A stretch of DNA of 64,000 nt from Arenicellaceae bacterium. GTDB taxonomy: Bacteria; Pseudomonadota; Gammaproteobacteria; Arenicellales; Arenicellaceae. The notes under the pieces are model-generated. The model made no database searches, was not told the DNA's origin, and was given only the letters and a program-made list of their open reading frames with translations. Shown one piece after another: positions 7,921 through 21,499 of the stretch (position 1 is the stretch's first letter; the number at the start of each line of letters is the position of its first letter). The translations under genes were made by a program, and so were the position numbers. The stretch spans positions 57,944 through 121,943 of the forward strand of contig JAQWNC010000007.1 in the NCBI GenBank assembly GCA_029246505.1, read 5' to 3'.

Positions 7921-10341
7921 ATGGCATATACGCTTCTAGGTAAAGATTTTACGCCGCCTGATATCCGCGCCAAGGTAACAGGAGAGGCAAAATACGCAGA
8001 GGATTTCCGTGTCGATGGTATGGTATTTGCCAGATTATTGACCAGCCCAATGCCGCATGCGCGAGTGAGAAGTATAGATGCCTCTGAAGCTCTAGCCATG
8101 CACGGGGTTATCGGAATTCTGACCGCCGATGACGTGCCAGCAAAGGCTTCACCCCAGCAGACCATTCTTACAAATGAACCGGTTTTTGTTGGTGATCCCA
8201 TTCTTGCCGTGGCCGCTGAGAGTGAGACAATCGCCCAAGATGCTATCGATAAGATAAAGATAGACTTTGAACTACTCCCATTTTGTGTAGACCCGCTGGA
8301 GAGTTTATATCCGGGAGGTCCAAATGCACGCACTGAAGGCAATTCGGTAACCTTGAATTTCGGACAACCAATCCCGCCGGAGGTCAATGAGAAAAAGTGG
8401 ACGGCTAGGGATTTTGCTGCCGTAGAAGAAGGACATTTACCGACTGGGGAGCCAACCGTCCAGTGGGAATATGGCGATCTGGATACGGGCTTTGAGGATG
8501 CCGCACTGGTGCTAGAGGAGTCGTTTGTTGTCGCTTCGAACTCGCACCATTCTATGGAGCCGCGTAGCGCGCTCTCGTACTGGGAAAATGGCAAATGCCA
8601 TGTCTTTGGTTCACTGCAGAGCCAGAGTTTTGCGATGAACACCCTTTCTGGCTTGATCGGTATCCCGCCCGAAGACATCGTCTTTGTCGCAGAATTTTGT
8701 GGAGGAGGATTTGGCTCAAAAGGTAATCCATATCCCTCCATGGTAATACCGGCCCACTTCTCAAAGAAGATTAATCGGCCGGTAATGCTGCGCATCAGTC
8801 GTGCTGAAGAGTATTACCTCGGGCATGCCCGTAGCGGATTTCAGGGGCGGACAAAAATCGGTTTCCGCGAAGATGGAAAAGTCACGTCGATTGATCTCTA
8901 TCTAGTGCAGGAAAATGGTTCAGCTACGGGGTTCCCCGATATTAACGGCTTCAGCGAAGGAGCTTCCTTAGTTTATACGCCAGAGGCAATGAGACTCCGA
9001 GGTATCTTTGTATCGACCAATACTCCCCCACGTTTAGCACAGCGAGGTCCTGGTCAGAACCAGATGGCAGTGACATTCGAGCCACTTATGGATCGAGCCG
9101 CCAAAGAGCTTAGCATCGATAGACTTGCGATCAGACAAATTAATGCGCCGACCGGGGATGCTCTTGTCGGAGCGGGCCGAGAGCCGGTCACCAGCGCCCA
9201 TCCACGCGAAGCGCTTGCAAAGGGTGCCGAGCAGTTTAACTGGGTAGAACGCGTTAAAAATGATGGTCAGCGCAACGGATCAAAGGTTCGTAGCGTGGCA
9301 GTGGCAACAGCATTCCACCCTGCAGGATTTAACGGCTTTGACGGGCTGGTAGTTATCACTCCTGATGGCAAGCTTAACGTGCACACCGGTGTTGGTAATC
9401 TTGGTACGTATTCTTACGCGTCAACTTCCCGTGTTGCGGCAGAGGTGTTGAAATATGATTGGGAAAACTGTGTCATTCATCGTGGCGATAGTCGTAAGCA
9501 TCTGCCGTTTAATATCGGCCAGTTTGGCTCCAATACCTCATTCACCATGACTCGTACAAACTTTGTGGCGGCAACAGATGCCATGGATAAAATTAAGGAG
9601 ATCGCAGCTATGGATATGGGGGGCGACCCCGAAGATTATGATATTGGTGAAGAGAAGGTTTTCTCCATATCGGATCCGACACAATCCATGACTTATGCGG
9701 AGGTCGCTCAACGTGCTATAGAACTGGGTGGCAAATACTCCGGCATCGAAGGCCCGGAAGATATCAATCCGATTACCAAAGGTGGACTTGCAGGCATCGC
9801 TGGGACCGGCCTTGTCGGTGTGGCCAAAGATAAATTGGAGAAACACGGACTAGTGCCGGCGTTTTGTGCAGGATTCATCGATATCGAGCTCGATACGGAA
9901 ACCGGCAAGTACGAGATCCTCGACTACTTGGGTGTTGTAGATTGCGGAACTGTACTGCATCCCCAAAGTCTTGCGACACAAATTAAAGGCGGTGCGGTGA
10001 TGGGTTTTGGAATGGCTGCGACCGAGAAGCTTGTGTACGACCCTCAGAGCGGGTTACCAGCAAATGTCGGGCTTTATCAGGCCAAACCTCCATCCTATCT
10101 TGACGTACCATCTACGATGGGTTGGGCTGCGGTCGATGAGCCAGACCCTCAAAATCCGGTCGGTGCCAAAGGCGTTGGTGAGCCAGTCATGGGTGGTGGA
10201 GCTGCATCACTTATCTGTGCGATTTCAAACGCGCTTGACGGGCATTATTTTATGAGGAACCCGATTACCCCCGATATGATCGTCAATGCCGCAGCAGGTA
10301 GGCCGCAATCATATAAACCTCTGCAAGTTAATAACCAGTAA
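7921..10341 (+). CDS. Molybdenum hydroxylase molybdopterin-binding large subunit
   Basis: 806 residues, beginning one base after the small-subunit stop. Family signatures are present: the N-terminal D-I-R-A-K-V-T-G-E-A-K-Y-A-E-D, F-G-S-L-Q-S-Q, the glycine-rich G-G-G-F-G-S-K-G, R-G-P-G-Q-N-Q, and the C-terminal K-G-V-G-E-P segment with the catalytic Glu. The large subunit binds the molybdenum cofactor and hydroxylates aldehydes, purines or N-heterocycles using water. It has no leader of its own, so any export would be by hitch-hiking on the Tat signal of the small subunit. The substrate cannot be told from sequence. Length is within the normal 730-800 range. Confidence 0.93.
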   Translation: MAYTLLGKDFTPPDIRAKVTGEAKYAEDFRVDGMVFARLLTSPMPHARVRSIDASEALAMHGVIGILTADDVPAKASPQQTILTNEPVFVGDPILAVAAESETIAQDAIDKIKIDFELLPFCVDPLESLYPGGPNARTEGNSVTLNFGQPIPPEVNEKKWTARDFAAVEEGHLPTGEPTVQWEYGDLDTGFEDAALVLEESFVVASNSHHSMEPRSALSYWENGKCHVFGSLQSQSFAMNTLSGLIGIPPEDIVFVAEFCGGGFGSKGNPYPSMVIPAHFSKKINRPVMLRISRAEEYYLGHARSGFQGRTKIGFREDGKVTSIDLYLVQENGSATGFPDINGFSEGASLVYTPEAMRLRGIFVSTNTPPRLAQRGPGQNQMAVTFEPLMDRAAKELSIDRLAIRQINAPTGDALVGAGREPVTSAHPREALAKGAEQFNWVERVKNDGQRNGSKVRSVAVATAFHPAGFNGFDGLVVITPDGKLNVHTGVGNLGTYSYASTSRVAAEVLKYDWENCVIHRGDSRKHLPFNIGQFGSNTSFTMTRTNFVAATDAMDKIKEIAAMDMGGDPEDYDIGEEKVFSISDPTQSMTYAEVAQRAIELGGKYSGIEGPEDINPITKGGLAGIAGTGLVGVAKDKLEKHGLVPAFCAGFIDIELDTETGKYEILDYLGVVDCGTVLHPQSLATQIKGGAVMGFGMAATEKLVYDPQSGLPANVGLYQAKPPSYLDVPSTMGWAAVDEPDPQNPVGAKGVGEPVMGGGAASLICAISNALDGHYFMRNPITPDMIVNAAAGRPQSYKPLQVNNQ

Positions 10342-10352
10342 GGAGGAATGAT

Positions 10353-11342
10353 ATGTCTAGAGATATGATGCCGCATTTTGAGCTAATTCAGCCCTCCGAT
10401 ATGGATAATGCCTTTGAGGTTCTGGAGCGCTATGGTGAAGGCGCATGGAAGCTCGCGGGTGGACAGGATAGTTATGACTGGTTCAAGGATCGTGTAAAGC
10501 GTCCTCAAGCAGTTGTCGACCTTAACGGAATAGAAGAGTTGAAGGGGATCAGGGAAACTCCCGAGGGAGTAGAGATCGGTGCATTAACGACACTTGCTGA
10601 GATCGCAGAAAGTGACCTTATTACGGGTAGTTTCTCGCTACTTGCGCAGGCAGCATCGAGAGTGGCCAGCCCGCAGATTCGCAACGTAGGGACGATTGGC
10701 GGCAACGTATGCCAAGATGCTCGCTGCTGGTATTACCGAGCGGGAATGGATTGCTACCGCGCTGGGGGAAACACATGCTACGCCGACACACCAGAGGGTA
10801 TGAATCGAGAACATTGTATTTATGGCGCTGATCGCTGCGTCGCGGTCTCTCCTTCTGACACCGCGCCAGTACTAGTGGCTTTGGATGCGAGCATGGTGAT
10901 TCGAAACTCAGCTCGAGAGCGTATAGTTGCGGCACAGGATTTTTTCATTGGCCCTGATGTCAACATCGAACGAATGACCGTTCTGGAGCCAGGCGAAATA
11001 TTGACAGCGATTCGCATCCCTTCTACCTGGGCAGGATCAACATTTTATTTCGAGAAAGTTGCTGATCGCAACGTCTGGGATTTTCCACTGGTAAATATTG
11101 CCGCGGCAATCAAGATGTCCGGAAACACGATCGAGGATATTCGCATCGCCTGCGCGGGAGTGGAGTGTGTACCGCGCCGCCTGACCGTTGTCGAAGACGT
11201 TGTACGTGGTAGCTCGAGAGACGAAGAAACTGCCGATCTTGCCGCCAGCTCAGCCGCCCGGGGTGCTATTCCATTAAACTTTAATCACTTCAAGATTCCA
11301 TTACTTGAAAACCTCGTTCGACGCGCAATCAGGGATTCCTGA
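10353..11342 (+). CDS. Molybdenum hydroxylase FAD-binding subunit with extra cysteine loop
   Basis: 329 residues with a strong GGAGG site. The FAD domain shows the L-A-G-G-Q-D segment and N-V-G-T-I-G-G-N-V (residues 111-119). Directly after it comes a Cys-rich insertion with Cys120, 125, 134, 142, 155 and 162. An insertion at this place carries a [4Fe-4S] cluster in 4-hydroxybenzoyl-CoA reductase beta subunits and in PaoB, so a cluster here is a reasonable inference. The C-terminal CO-dehydrogenase flavoprotein domain follows. Order small-large-FAD subunit and tight spacing (1 and 11 bases) show one operon. The electron acceptor is unknown; a periplasmic complex would need a membrane or c-type cytochrome acceptor. 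Confidence 0.92.
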   Translation: MSRDMMPHFELIQPSDMDNAFEVLERYGEGAWKLAGGQDSYDWFKDRVKRPQAVVDLNGIEELKGIRETPEGVEIGALTTLAEIAESDLITGSFSLLAQAASRVASPQIRNVGTIGGNVCQDARCWYYRAGMDCYRAGGNTCYADTPEGMNREHCIYGADRCVAVSPSDTAPVLVALDASMVIRNSARERIVAAQDFFIGPDVNIERMTVLEPGEILTAIRIPSTWAGSTFYFEKVADRNVWDFPLVNIAAAIKMSGNTIEDIRIACAGVECVPRRLTVVEDVVRGSSRDEETADLAASSAARGAIPLNFNHFKIPLLENLVRRAIRDS

Positions 11343-11383
11343 AAATGTCTTCTAGAAGCACCTTAAGCTAGCGGGCCTGTATC

Positions 11384-11545
11384 GTGGAGTATTTTCGGGT
11401 CGGTAAAAACCAGTGGGGGCAGGAGGTTCTCGAAGGCATCTCTTGGGAGTTATTGGGTGTATTTTTCGGTATTGCTGTAGCGTTTATTATTGGACATGCT
11501 TTGTATATGTGGTTAATGACGCGTAAAAGGCGAAAGTCCGGGTAG
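11384..11545 (+). CDS. Small single-pass membrane protein (candidate, 53 aa)
   Basis: A GTG-started frame of 53 residues lies 41 bases after the FAD subunit on the same strand. Residues about 22-46 form one strongly hydrophobic segment (G-V-F-F-G-I-A-V-A-F-I-I-G-H-A-L), with a basic tail (T-R-K-R-R-K-S-G) that would sit in the cytoplasm, and an acidic/aromatic N-terminus. No clear Shine-Dalgarno site is seen. A stop at 11369 limits the frame upstream. It could be a membrane anchor or electron-transfer accessory of the hydroxylase complex, but I recognise no family. Kept because the frame is clean, has transmembrane composition and sits at the operon end. Confidence 0.45.
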   Translation: MEYFRVGKNQWGQEVLEGISWELLGVFFGIAVAFIIGHALYMWLMTRKRRKSG

Positions 11546-11568
11546 GTAGATTAAACCTACTCGACCGT
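11535..11568. terminator. Weak inverted repeat between convergent genes
   Basis: GTAGGT at about 11541 and ACCTAC at about 11555 can pair around a seven-base loop between the rightward hydroxylase operon and the leftward hypothetical gene. The stem is short and no T-run follows on either strand, so terminator function is doubtful. Confidence 0.25.
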
Positions 11569-11976
11569 CGCTTGCAGAGATTTAAGGGCTTCGTCGGCAA
11601 GAAACATATCCGTCAGCAATGTCCGGACATGAGCGGATGCATTGAGGTTATCAACGACGCGCGACGATATTTGCGGAAGCGATAGTACTAATTGTATTGC
11701 CCGTCGTGCGGAGGAGGAATCTCTTTCCAGAACCCCCAAGAAAGCAGTTACCCCAAGCTGAGATTCTCCCGCTTCAGCTGGCACGTGTGTACCTAGCACT
11801 TCAGGCAGTATACCGACAGCAGCATCGAGGTTCTCCAAATAGCCTCGAATCCCTGGGCCATCACCCCCGGTATTTTCTTTTTCCCGGCCCTGGGCTGCAT
11901 AGGCGAGCATATACTCGTAGCTAGATTCTATGGTGTCGATACAGACGGTAAGTGCCTGTTGATTTTCTGCTGTCAT
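11557..11976 (-). CDS. Hypothetical helical protein
   Basis: 139 residues from the ATG at 11976 (MTAENQQ), preceded by AAGGA at good spacing; the longer in-frame ORF would run into the cytochrome b gene. There is no signal peptide or transmembrane segment. The sequence is rich in Ala, Leu and Glu and reads as a bundle of amphipathic helices; there are no obvious metal or nucleotide motifs. It starts 16 bases after the cytochrome b stop, so the two are cotranscribed. I do not recognise the family. The context suggests a soluble accessory to the cytochrome b or the neighbouring hydroxylase, which is inference. Confidence 0.7.
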   Translation of the reverse strand: MTAENQQALTVCIDTIESSYEYMLAYAAQGREKENTGGDGPGIRGYLENLDAAVGILPEVLGTHVPAEAGESQLGVTAFLGVLERDSSSARRAIQLVLSLPQISSRVVDNLNASAHVRTLLTDMFLADEALKSLQATVE

Positions 11977-11992
11977 CGAAAATTTCCTTAAT

Positions 11993-12634
11993 TTAGTGTT
12001 TGCTTGATTCGCCAGCAGAAGGAATTTTCCACCGAGCGCTATCATGATGCTGCCGATATTCGTCGTAGGTAATCCATCCCTTTATCATTGAGCGTGTGTA
12101 TAGCAGTTTTTCTGGTCTCAACGCGAAATAGATATGCAGCATGACCATGGTGACGAAAGCTAATGTTGATACACCATGAGCGACGTAAACCCATCCCCAC
12201 GTTGCGGATTCCAGCCAGTAGGGATCGCGCGTCCAAAAAGGGGTGTCTATCTTGACCATCATTACCAGTCCGGTTCCGATCGCGACAAACGTAAATATAG
12301 TAAACCCTAAATGAATAAATTTCTGCGCGAATGAGTATTTTCCGGGTTTTAGCTTTGTCGGCCCGACCGGATTAAGAGATGTAAGAGCGACCTTGATATC
12401 GTAAGCGGAAACCCACATAGACCGCAGCTCCTGCCAGAACGTCGCGCGAACGATGTGAAAAAGTATCACCGCGGTGAGGACAATGCCAGCAATCCAATGC
12501 ACTGCTATCCAGCTGAACTGAACTCCCATTATCGGCAGTAGACTGGTCGCTAACAAGGCTAATACACTGGCAGCTGTTATCCAGTGAAAAATTCTATCGG
12601 ATAGTAAGTGGCGGGTCAGCCGTTGATCAGGCAT
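11993..12634 (-). CDS. Cytochrome b561 / formate dehydrogenase gamma-like membrane subunit
   Basis: 213 residues with four strongly hydrophobic helices at about 20-37, 43-66, 105-127 and 148-171. Candidate haem ligands are His in R-I-F-H-W, A-V-H-W, L-F-H-I, F-I-H-L, A-H-G-V and M-L-H-I. This is the layout of the dihaem cytochrome b subunits (FdnI, HyaC, PhsC type) that pass electrons between periplasmic redox enzymes and the quinone pool. It is convergent with the Tat-exported molybdenum hydroxylase, so it could be that enzyme's quinone link. That is a hypothesis from position only. No own dehydrogenase subunit is adjacent. Confidence 0.82.
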   Translation of the reverse strand: MPDQRLTRHLLSDRIFHWITAASVLALLATSLLPIMGVQFSWIAVHWIAGIVLTAVILFHIVRATFWQELRSMWVSAYDIKVALTSLNPVGPTKLKPGKYSFAQKFIHLGFTIFTFVAIGTGLVMMVKIDTPFWTRDPYWLESATWGWVYVAHGVSTLAFVTMVMLHIYFALRPEKLLYTRSMIKGWITYDEYRQHHDSARWKIPSAGESSKH

Positions 12635-12824
12635 GGTTTACGGAAATGATTAGCGTGGACGGCTATATAGACTAACGTCCAAACCTCCAATAAACAATGG
12701 CTACGACCAAATAGGATGTGGTGAGTGGGTTTAATCGAAGTAGCAGGTGAAGTGACGCTACAGCAATAAAAATTTCACCGGTAATACCCTACGTTTAAAC
12801 AAAGGCGAGATTACCCGAAGGCCA

Positions 12825-17240
<4,416 letters not shown>

Positions 17241-17244
<4 letters not shown>

Positions 17245-18521
17245 TGTGATTGGGCTGGTGACGTAAAACGCACACCAGTCAGACGTTCAATTTCTATAAT
17301 AAGTCGGTGGGCATCGACGCTTACTTCGAGCAGGTCGTTATTAGCTTCTAGTAGTTCTGCTTGCACATCGCTGAGCTCGGTATAACGGTAGCGACCAAGC
17401 TCGTAGGCTCTTTGGGTATCGGCGAGTGCACGTTGGATAAGCGGAATTACATCCTGGACCAATCGTTCGGCGATATGTAAGTCATGCAGTAATTCCTGAT
17501 AAAGAACATACAGCGAAGTTTGAATTCGAATGCTTGCTGCGGTTGTTTCCGCCTCAGTTTGAGCAATGTTGGCACGAGTTTCTAAAATTTTCCCCTGATT
17601 TTGATTCCGTATTGTTAATGGGATTTTGATTCCCCCGACAAAAGCCATATCTTCCGATACCCCGATCCGGCGAAGGCCCGTATAGACCTCCCAGCTCGGT
17701 TTTGCACTTTCTTGGGCTAAGAGAAGTTTGGACTCATCGAGCCTTTGCTGGGACACAAATCGAATCAACTCAGGATTAGTTTCTGCACTTGCCAGTAGTT
17801 TCTCGAATGGCTCTGCCACAGGTAATTGATTAAGGTCACCTGCGACTGAATTAAAGTCTAGCTGTGTCTGTCCCCATTGTGCGGAAAGTTTGTGATAGGC
17901 GGCGGACAACTCATGTTGGTAATCTTCCAGCATTAATTCTGCACGTGCTAAATCAGCCTCCGAGCGCGCAAGATCAGCTTCCAGAGCGCGACTGGCAGCA
18001 ACTCTCATTCGAACAGCCTCTACCGTTTTTTGCGCCAAGCTTACTGCTTCCGCCGCTTTTAATAGTCGTGCCTGGTAGGCTAAACAGATGATAAATTGGC
18101 GTGCGGTTTGAGCGGCAACATCAAGCCGCATGATCTCAGCTTCAATCGTGCGGAGAGATACATTGGCACGTGCCGCATCTACACGACGTTGGCGCTTGCC
18201 ACGTTCCAACACCCAGTTAAGCGTCACAGTTGTTTGCGCGTTGTCTGCACCGCGAAACTTACCGCTTCCAAAAACATCCTCTACAACTACACCTAGTTCT
18301 GGATTAGGCGCGAAACCGGCTTGCTGCAGCATACCCTCAGCTGCTTCTATTTGATAACCAGAAGCGGTCAAATCCGGGTTATTGGCAATAGTTCTAGCAA
18401 GTGCTTCTGATAAATCTAATGCAACGCGATTTTCTAGCGATCCGTTTTGCGCATGGACGGATAAACATATAATTGATAAAAATAGACATACACCTAAGCT
18501 GTGCATAATTCGATAGGACAT
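17241..18521 (-). CDS. czcC: TolC-family outer membrane efflux protein, CzcC type
   Basis: 426 residues with a cleavable signal peptide (about residues 1-24, ending V-H-A-Q). It has two repeats of long alpha-helices with typical TolC motifs: N-P-D-L near residue 46, N-P-E-L-G in the first beta strand, and the second-repeat counterpart with G-G-I-K-I-P-L and R-N-Q-N-Q-G-K. It forms the outer-membrane duct for the metal pump. First pump gene of the operon; its stop overlaps the adaptor start. Preceded on the same strand by the His-rich small protein, with 84 bases between them. Confidence 0.9.
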
Positions 18522-18605
18522 AAAACGACCTCATAACAATACTGCTACTTTGTGATAGCAATACACGAGCTGAAATTCGCACCAGAAACTGGTGCTTGAG
18601 TGAGT

Positions 18606-19052
18606 CTAATGACTCAAGAGGCGTGAGAAAGGAGGGGGGGCTCGAAGTTGAGGCCACCGATGTTCGCGGTGACGGTCAGAATGGGAATGTTGATAAATTG
18701 GTAAATATTTATAGATCGATTTTGTAGCAATGAACAGACTGAACCCGACCAAGATGAAAAAATCCAAAATTTTCGACGCGCCGAGGGCAAGATCAAAGAC
18801 AAATACGTCTTTATCACCAGTATAGTCGTGGTCGCTGAGATGATTTTGGCCTTCTAGGTTGTCATTACCGACATGCTCCACCGCATCAACATGGTGGCTA
18901 TAGTTGTCGATATAGTTGCCTTTAGGTGTCCCATCATACCCATGCTCATTGAAATGGGTATGAAGCCCACTCATTTGGAAACTCAACAAGCAAAAGCAGG
19001 CAATCAGAATGATAATTGAAGGCATGTTGCGCATGATCAAAGTGTAGTACAT
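18606..19052 (-). CDS. His-rich exported protein heading the metal efflux operon
   Basis: 148 residues. An N-terminal hydrophobic segment (I-I-I-L-I-A-C-F-C-L-L) is followed by many His and Asp residues (H-T-H-F-N-E-H, Y-S-H-H-V-D, N-H-L-S-D-H-D). A second hydrophobic stretch lies near residues 95-112 and a basic His-containing tail (H-S-H-S-D-R-H-R-E-H-R-W) ends in R-A-P-P-P. This composition and position resemble the small periplasmic metal-sensing or metal-buffering proteins (CzcI-like) that sit before czcCBA operons. An ATG at 19034 is an alternative start. No dedicated metal regulator (MerR or two-component) is adjacent. The metal-binding role is inferred from composition. Confidence 0.72.
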   Translation of the reverse strand: MYYTLIMRNMPSIIILIACFCLLSFQMSGLHTHFNEHGYDGTPKGNYIDNYSHHVDAVEHVGNDNLEGQNHLSDHDYTGDKDVFVFDLALGASKILDFFILVGFSLFIATKSIYKYLPIYQHSHSDRHREHRWPQLRAPPPFSRLLSH

Positions 19053-19574
19053 CGTTACGCCTACTGTCTACTTATCGCCCAGCCATACTTATAGTAAAGG
19101 ACGAGGGTGTTCTATCCTCGACCCTTGCCAAAGTGGATGATCGCTTTATGCAATAAGCGACTATTCAACCAGACGGGTTAGATGATTTGGATCATACGTC
19201 GCCATATACGCAATAGGGACGTTCGGTCATATACTTATCAAAGATTGTTTTTGGTTAATAACAACCGGCCATTAGAGGTTTTCAATATTTGTCGTTTCCA
19301 TTGCTAACAGACTTTAAACATCATGCTTGGATCAATGAAACACATGCCTCACAATAACCTGAAAGCCCAACTCTTAAGGAAGGTAATTTCTATACTACAT
19401 TTATGAATAACAGCTGGATATGGCAGCTTCTGCCTATGCAGAGTACGGGTCCGAGTTTACGGTCAGTAAATCTTGGTTTAGTGTGGTGGCAGATTCTCTA
19501 ATTAGTCCGCGTTTTAACGGCACGTAACTGTTATCAGAATATATTTAGAAGCTTTATAACTTAAGGGAGTAAGA
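19053..19574. other. Intergenic region, about 520 bp
   Basis: AT-rich and without a convincing gene. A five-base stem CGAGG/CCTCG lies near 19103-19121 and a six-base stem TCGCTT/AAGCGA near 19141-19160. A 23-codon frame beginning MKHMPHN near 19336 has no RBS or family resemblance. The region should contain the promoter of the leftward metal efflux operon. Confidence 0.4.
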
Positions 19575-20073
19575 ATTCGTATTATTAAACAATTAAACTG
19601 GCGTTATGCAGTTAAAAATTCACCGATGAAAAATTATCGTATGTGCAGCTGAATACTGTCCTCGAATCGGTAAGGTTGTCGCCGTCAGGAGCGGGGTTGC
19701 AACCATATAAGCTTATTGTCGTTGAACACCACGACACTCGAGTTCTACTTGGGGAGCATTCATTTACCAATAAAGCTAAGGTCGTTAATACCTCACAACT
19801 ATTAGTTTTTGCGATTTATCAAAATCTAGATATGGCATATACGGAGGCCTATCTTGCGTTGGGTAATATGTTAACGACTTACGCAGTTATAGGAGTAGAT
19901 GCTTCTCCAATGGAAGGTTTTACAAACGAAAAATACGACGAATATTGAACCTGAACGAGAGAAATTTAACTGCTGTAGTAATCGCAAATCTTGGATTTCG
20001 CGATGAAGATGACATCTTCATCAAAATGAAAAAAGTTCGCTGGCCCCAAGAAGACTTTATAGTACGAATATAG
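19575..20073 (+). pseudogene. Nitroreductase (NfsB-like) remnant with two frameshifts and an internal deletion
   Basis: Three frames read in succession give one nitroreductase. Frame 1 from 19581 gives I-I-K-Q-L-N-W-R-Y-A-V-K. A one-base loss in an A-run near 19614-19619 moves to the frame of D-E-K-L-S...V-L-E-S-V-R-L-S-P-S, then G-L-Q-P-Y-K-L-I-V-V. A second one-base loss near 19942 moves to L-N-L-N-E-R-N-L-T-A-V-V...D-E-D-D. No ATG/GTG/TTG precedes the first segment in frame. Between L-L-V-F-A and A-Y-L-A-L-G-N about 55-60 residues normally present in NfsB-type enzymes are missing. The gene is therefore a decayed flavin nitroreductase. The 101-codon open stretch inside it (19643-19948) is not a functional protein. 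Confidence 0.8.
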
Positions 20074-20188
20074 TGCAACGGTTTTGAATAACTCTTAAGT
20101 TTTTTACAATACTCCTATTTAGCAAAAACTGCTAAACCCAAGTGATTAAGTGAATGACCGCATACTGCAATTAGCGGTCATTTACTAT

Positions 20189-21457
20189 TTAGCGAACTGC
20201 TATAGGCGCGACGGTGGAACCACCTGAACCTCGAATCGGAATAGTCTGAATGATCAAAGTCATCACGTAACACGACTCATCTGGTGATACCGCGTCCTTA
20301 CTACCCCCTGCCAGCATCTGCTCACAGTCTACGGCCCACTCCTCCAAATCGACGTCCTCCAACATATAAATGCCACTATTTAACCAGCTGATATGGCCCG
20401 GTCGGTGGAACGGGTCTGGTTCCTTAAATGGGTTAGCTACCTCAATACTTTTAACATCGGCTGCAACGAGGACTGGCTTTCGATTCAGGGTCCACTGAAC
20501 TGCTCGCGCGCCTAACCCTGGACCACCAGGAAGAAATTTTTCGTCCTGTCCATTATTGAGATACTTCAGACGCTCATTTCGGGGGGCAGCAGGGTTAGAT
20601 GTCCAAAATCGCCCAGCCCAACCGGTACGGATCAGCAACGCATCGCCGGGCCTAATATCATCGATCGTTAGGCCTTGCCGAAGCAAAGCGCGCTCCAGCT
20701 CTTCCGGAGTAAATTCATATGCTGGCTGTGGGAACTCCTCTGGGTCACGGCCGGCTTTAATTTCACCTTCCCGAAGCAGTCCAGCGACATCAATCAACAC
20801 GCCGCGAGCAATGATGGTTCCTACATTCTCGATTCCCATTTTACTATGCCCGCGAAAAACGTAATCATCGCCTGGATTCCCCTTCGGCAACTGGCCGGGA
20901 TCACCTTCTGCATGAAGATGGTTTTCCGGATCACGCGTATCGAAGCAGTTGTAAGTGACGCCACTCTGAGTGAAGTGATTAAAACCGTCGAGCTGAGTCC
21001 CGATCTCGAACTGCATAACCCCGGACCGATTTGGGTTGAAAGTGCTGTTACCCAAGGTCTCCTCATTATTCGTAATGGTATTACTAGCTCCGACACCCGG
21101 CCACTGACCCAGGTTAGCCTTAAAATCGAGAAATGCCGAAAATCCCATCTGGCCTGGCTCTAGAAGGTGCGCAAGATTATAGACTCTACCCTGACGAATT
21201 AACCCGAGATTCTCACGGACTCTATCCGCCGTCAGGTAGTTTAAATTACCCCGTTCATCGTCCGGCCCCCAGGTTCCGATGGTTGGGTTATCACAGGGGT
21301 CGGGAAGCTCTTCGATAACGTCAGGAATCGGATCCATTGGCGCATAAGCCGCTTGCGACTGCGCCCAAAGCGGCACACACCATAGCACCGACAAAATACC
21401 GAGTAAAATAGAAGGCCCCAGCCTCTCTATTAATATTTCAACACATTGTTTATTCAT
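20189..21457 (-). CDS. Exported cyclase-family protein (kynurenine formamidase-like fold)
   Basis: 422 residues from the ATG at 21457 (MNKQCVEI), preceded by GAGGCG; an in-frame start seven codons upstream is less likely. The leader is hydrophobic and ends near L-W-A-Q. The mature part begins with the large-cyclase signature (T-W-G-P-D-D-E-R-G-N-L-N-Y-L-T). The metal motif of the PF04199 family, H-x-G-T-H-x-D-x-x-x-H, is G-T-Q-L-D-G-F-N-H here, with Gln in place of the first conserved His of GTH. D-A-L-L-I-R-T-G-W and the final E-x-W pattern also match. Family members hydrolyse formamides or cyclic compounds; substrate unknown. A periplasmic location is inferred. It is transcribed after the FAH-family gene (42 bases apart). 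Confidence 0.85.
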   Translation of the reverse strand: MNKQCVEILIERLGPSILLGILSVLWCVPLWAQSQAAYAPMDPIPDVIEELPDPCDNPTIGTWGPDDERGNLNYLTADRVRENLGLIRQGRVYNLAHLLEPGQMGFSAFLDFKANLGQWPGVGASNTITNNEETLGNSTFNPNRSGVMQFEIGTQLDGFNHFTQSGVTYNCFDTRDPENHLHAEGDPGQLPKGNPGDDYVFRGHSKMGIENVGTIIARGVLIDVAGLLREGEIKAGRDPEEFPQPAYEFTPEELERALLRQGLTIDDIRPGDALLIRTGWAGRFWTSNPAAPRNERLKYLNNGQDEKFLPGGPGLGARAVQWTLNRKPVLVAADVKSIEVANPFKEPDPFHRPGHISWLNSGIYMLEDVDLEEWAVDCEQMLAGGSKDAVSPDESCYVMTLIIQTIPIRGSGGSTVAPIAVR

Positions 21458-21499
21458 AAATTCGCCTCTAGATTGCAATATAAATCGCCGCAGAATATC

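Noticed and set aside
7794..8795. 333-codon open frame on the minus strand inside the molybdenum hydroxylase genes
   Set aside because: Lies wholly opposite two well-identified subunit genes, has no RBS or family resemblance; a composition shadow.
19336..19407. 23-codon frame MKHMPHN...
   Set aside because: Too short, no RBS, no resemblance to known small proteins.
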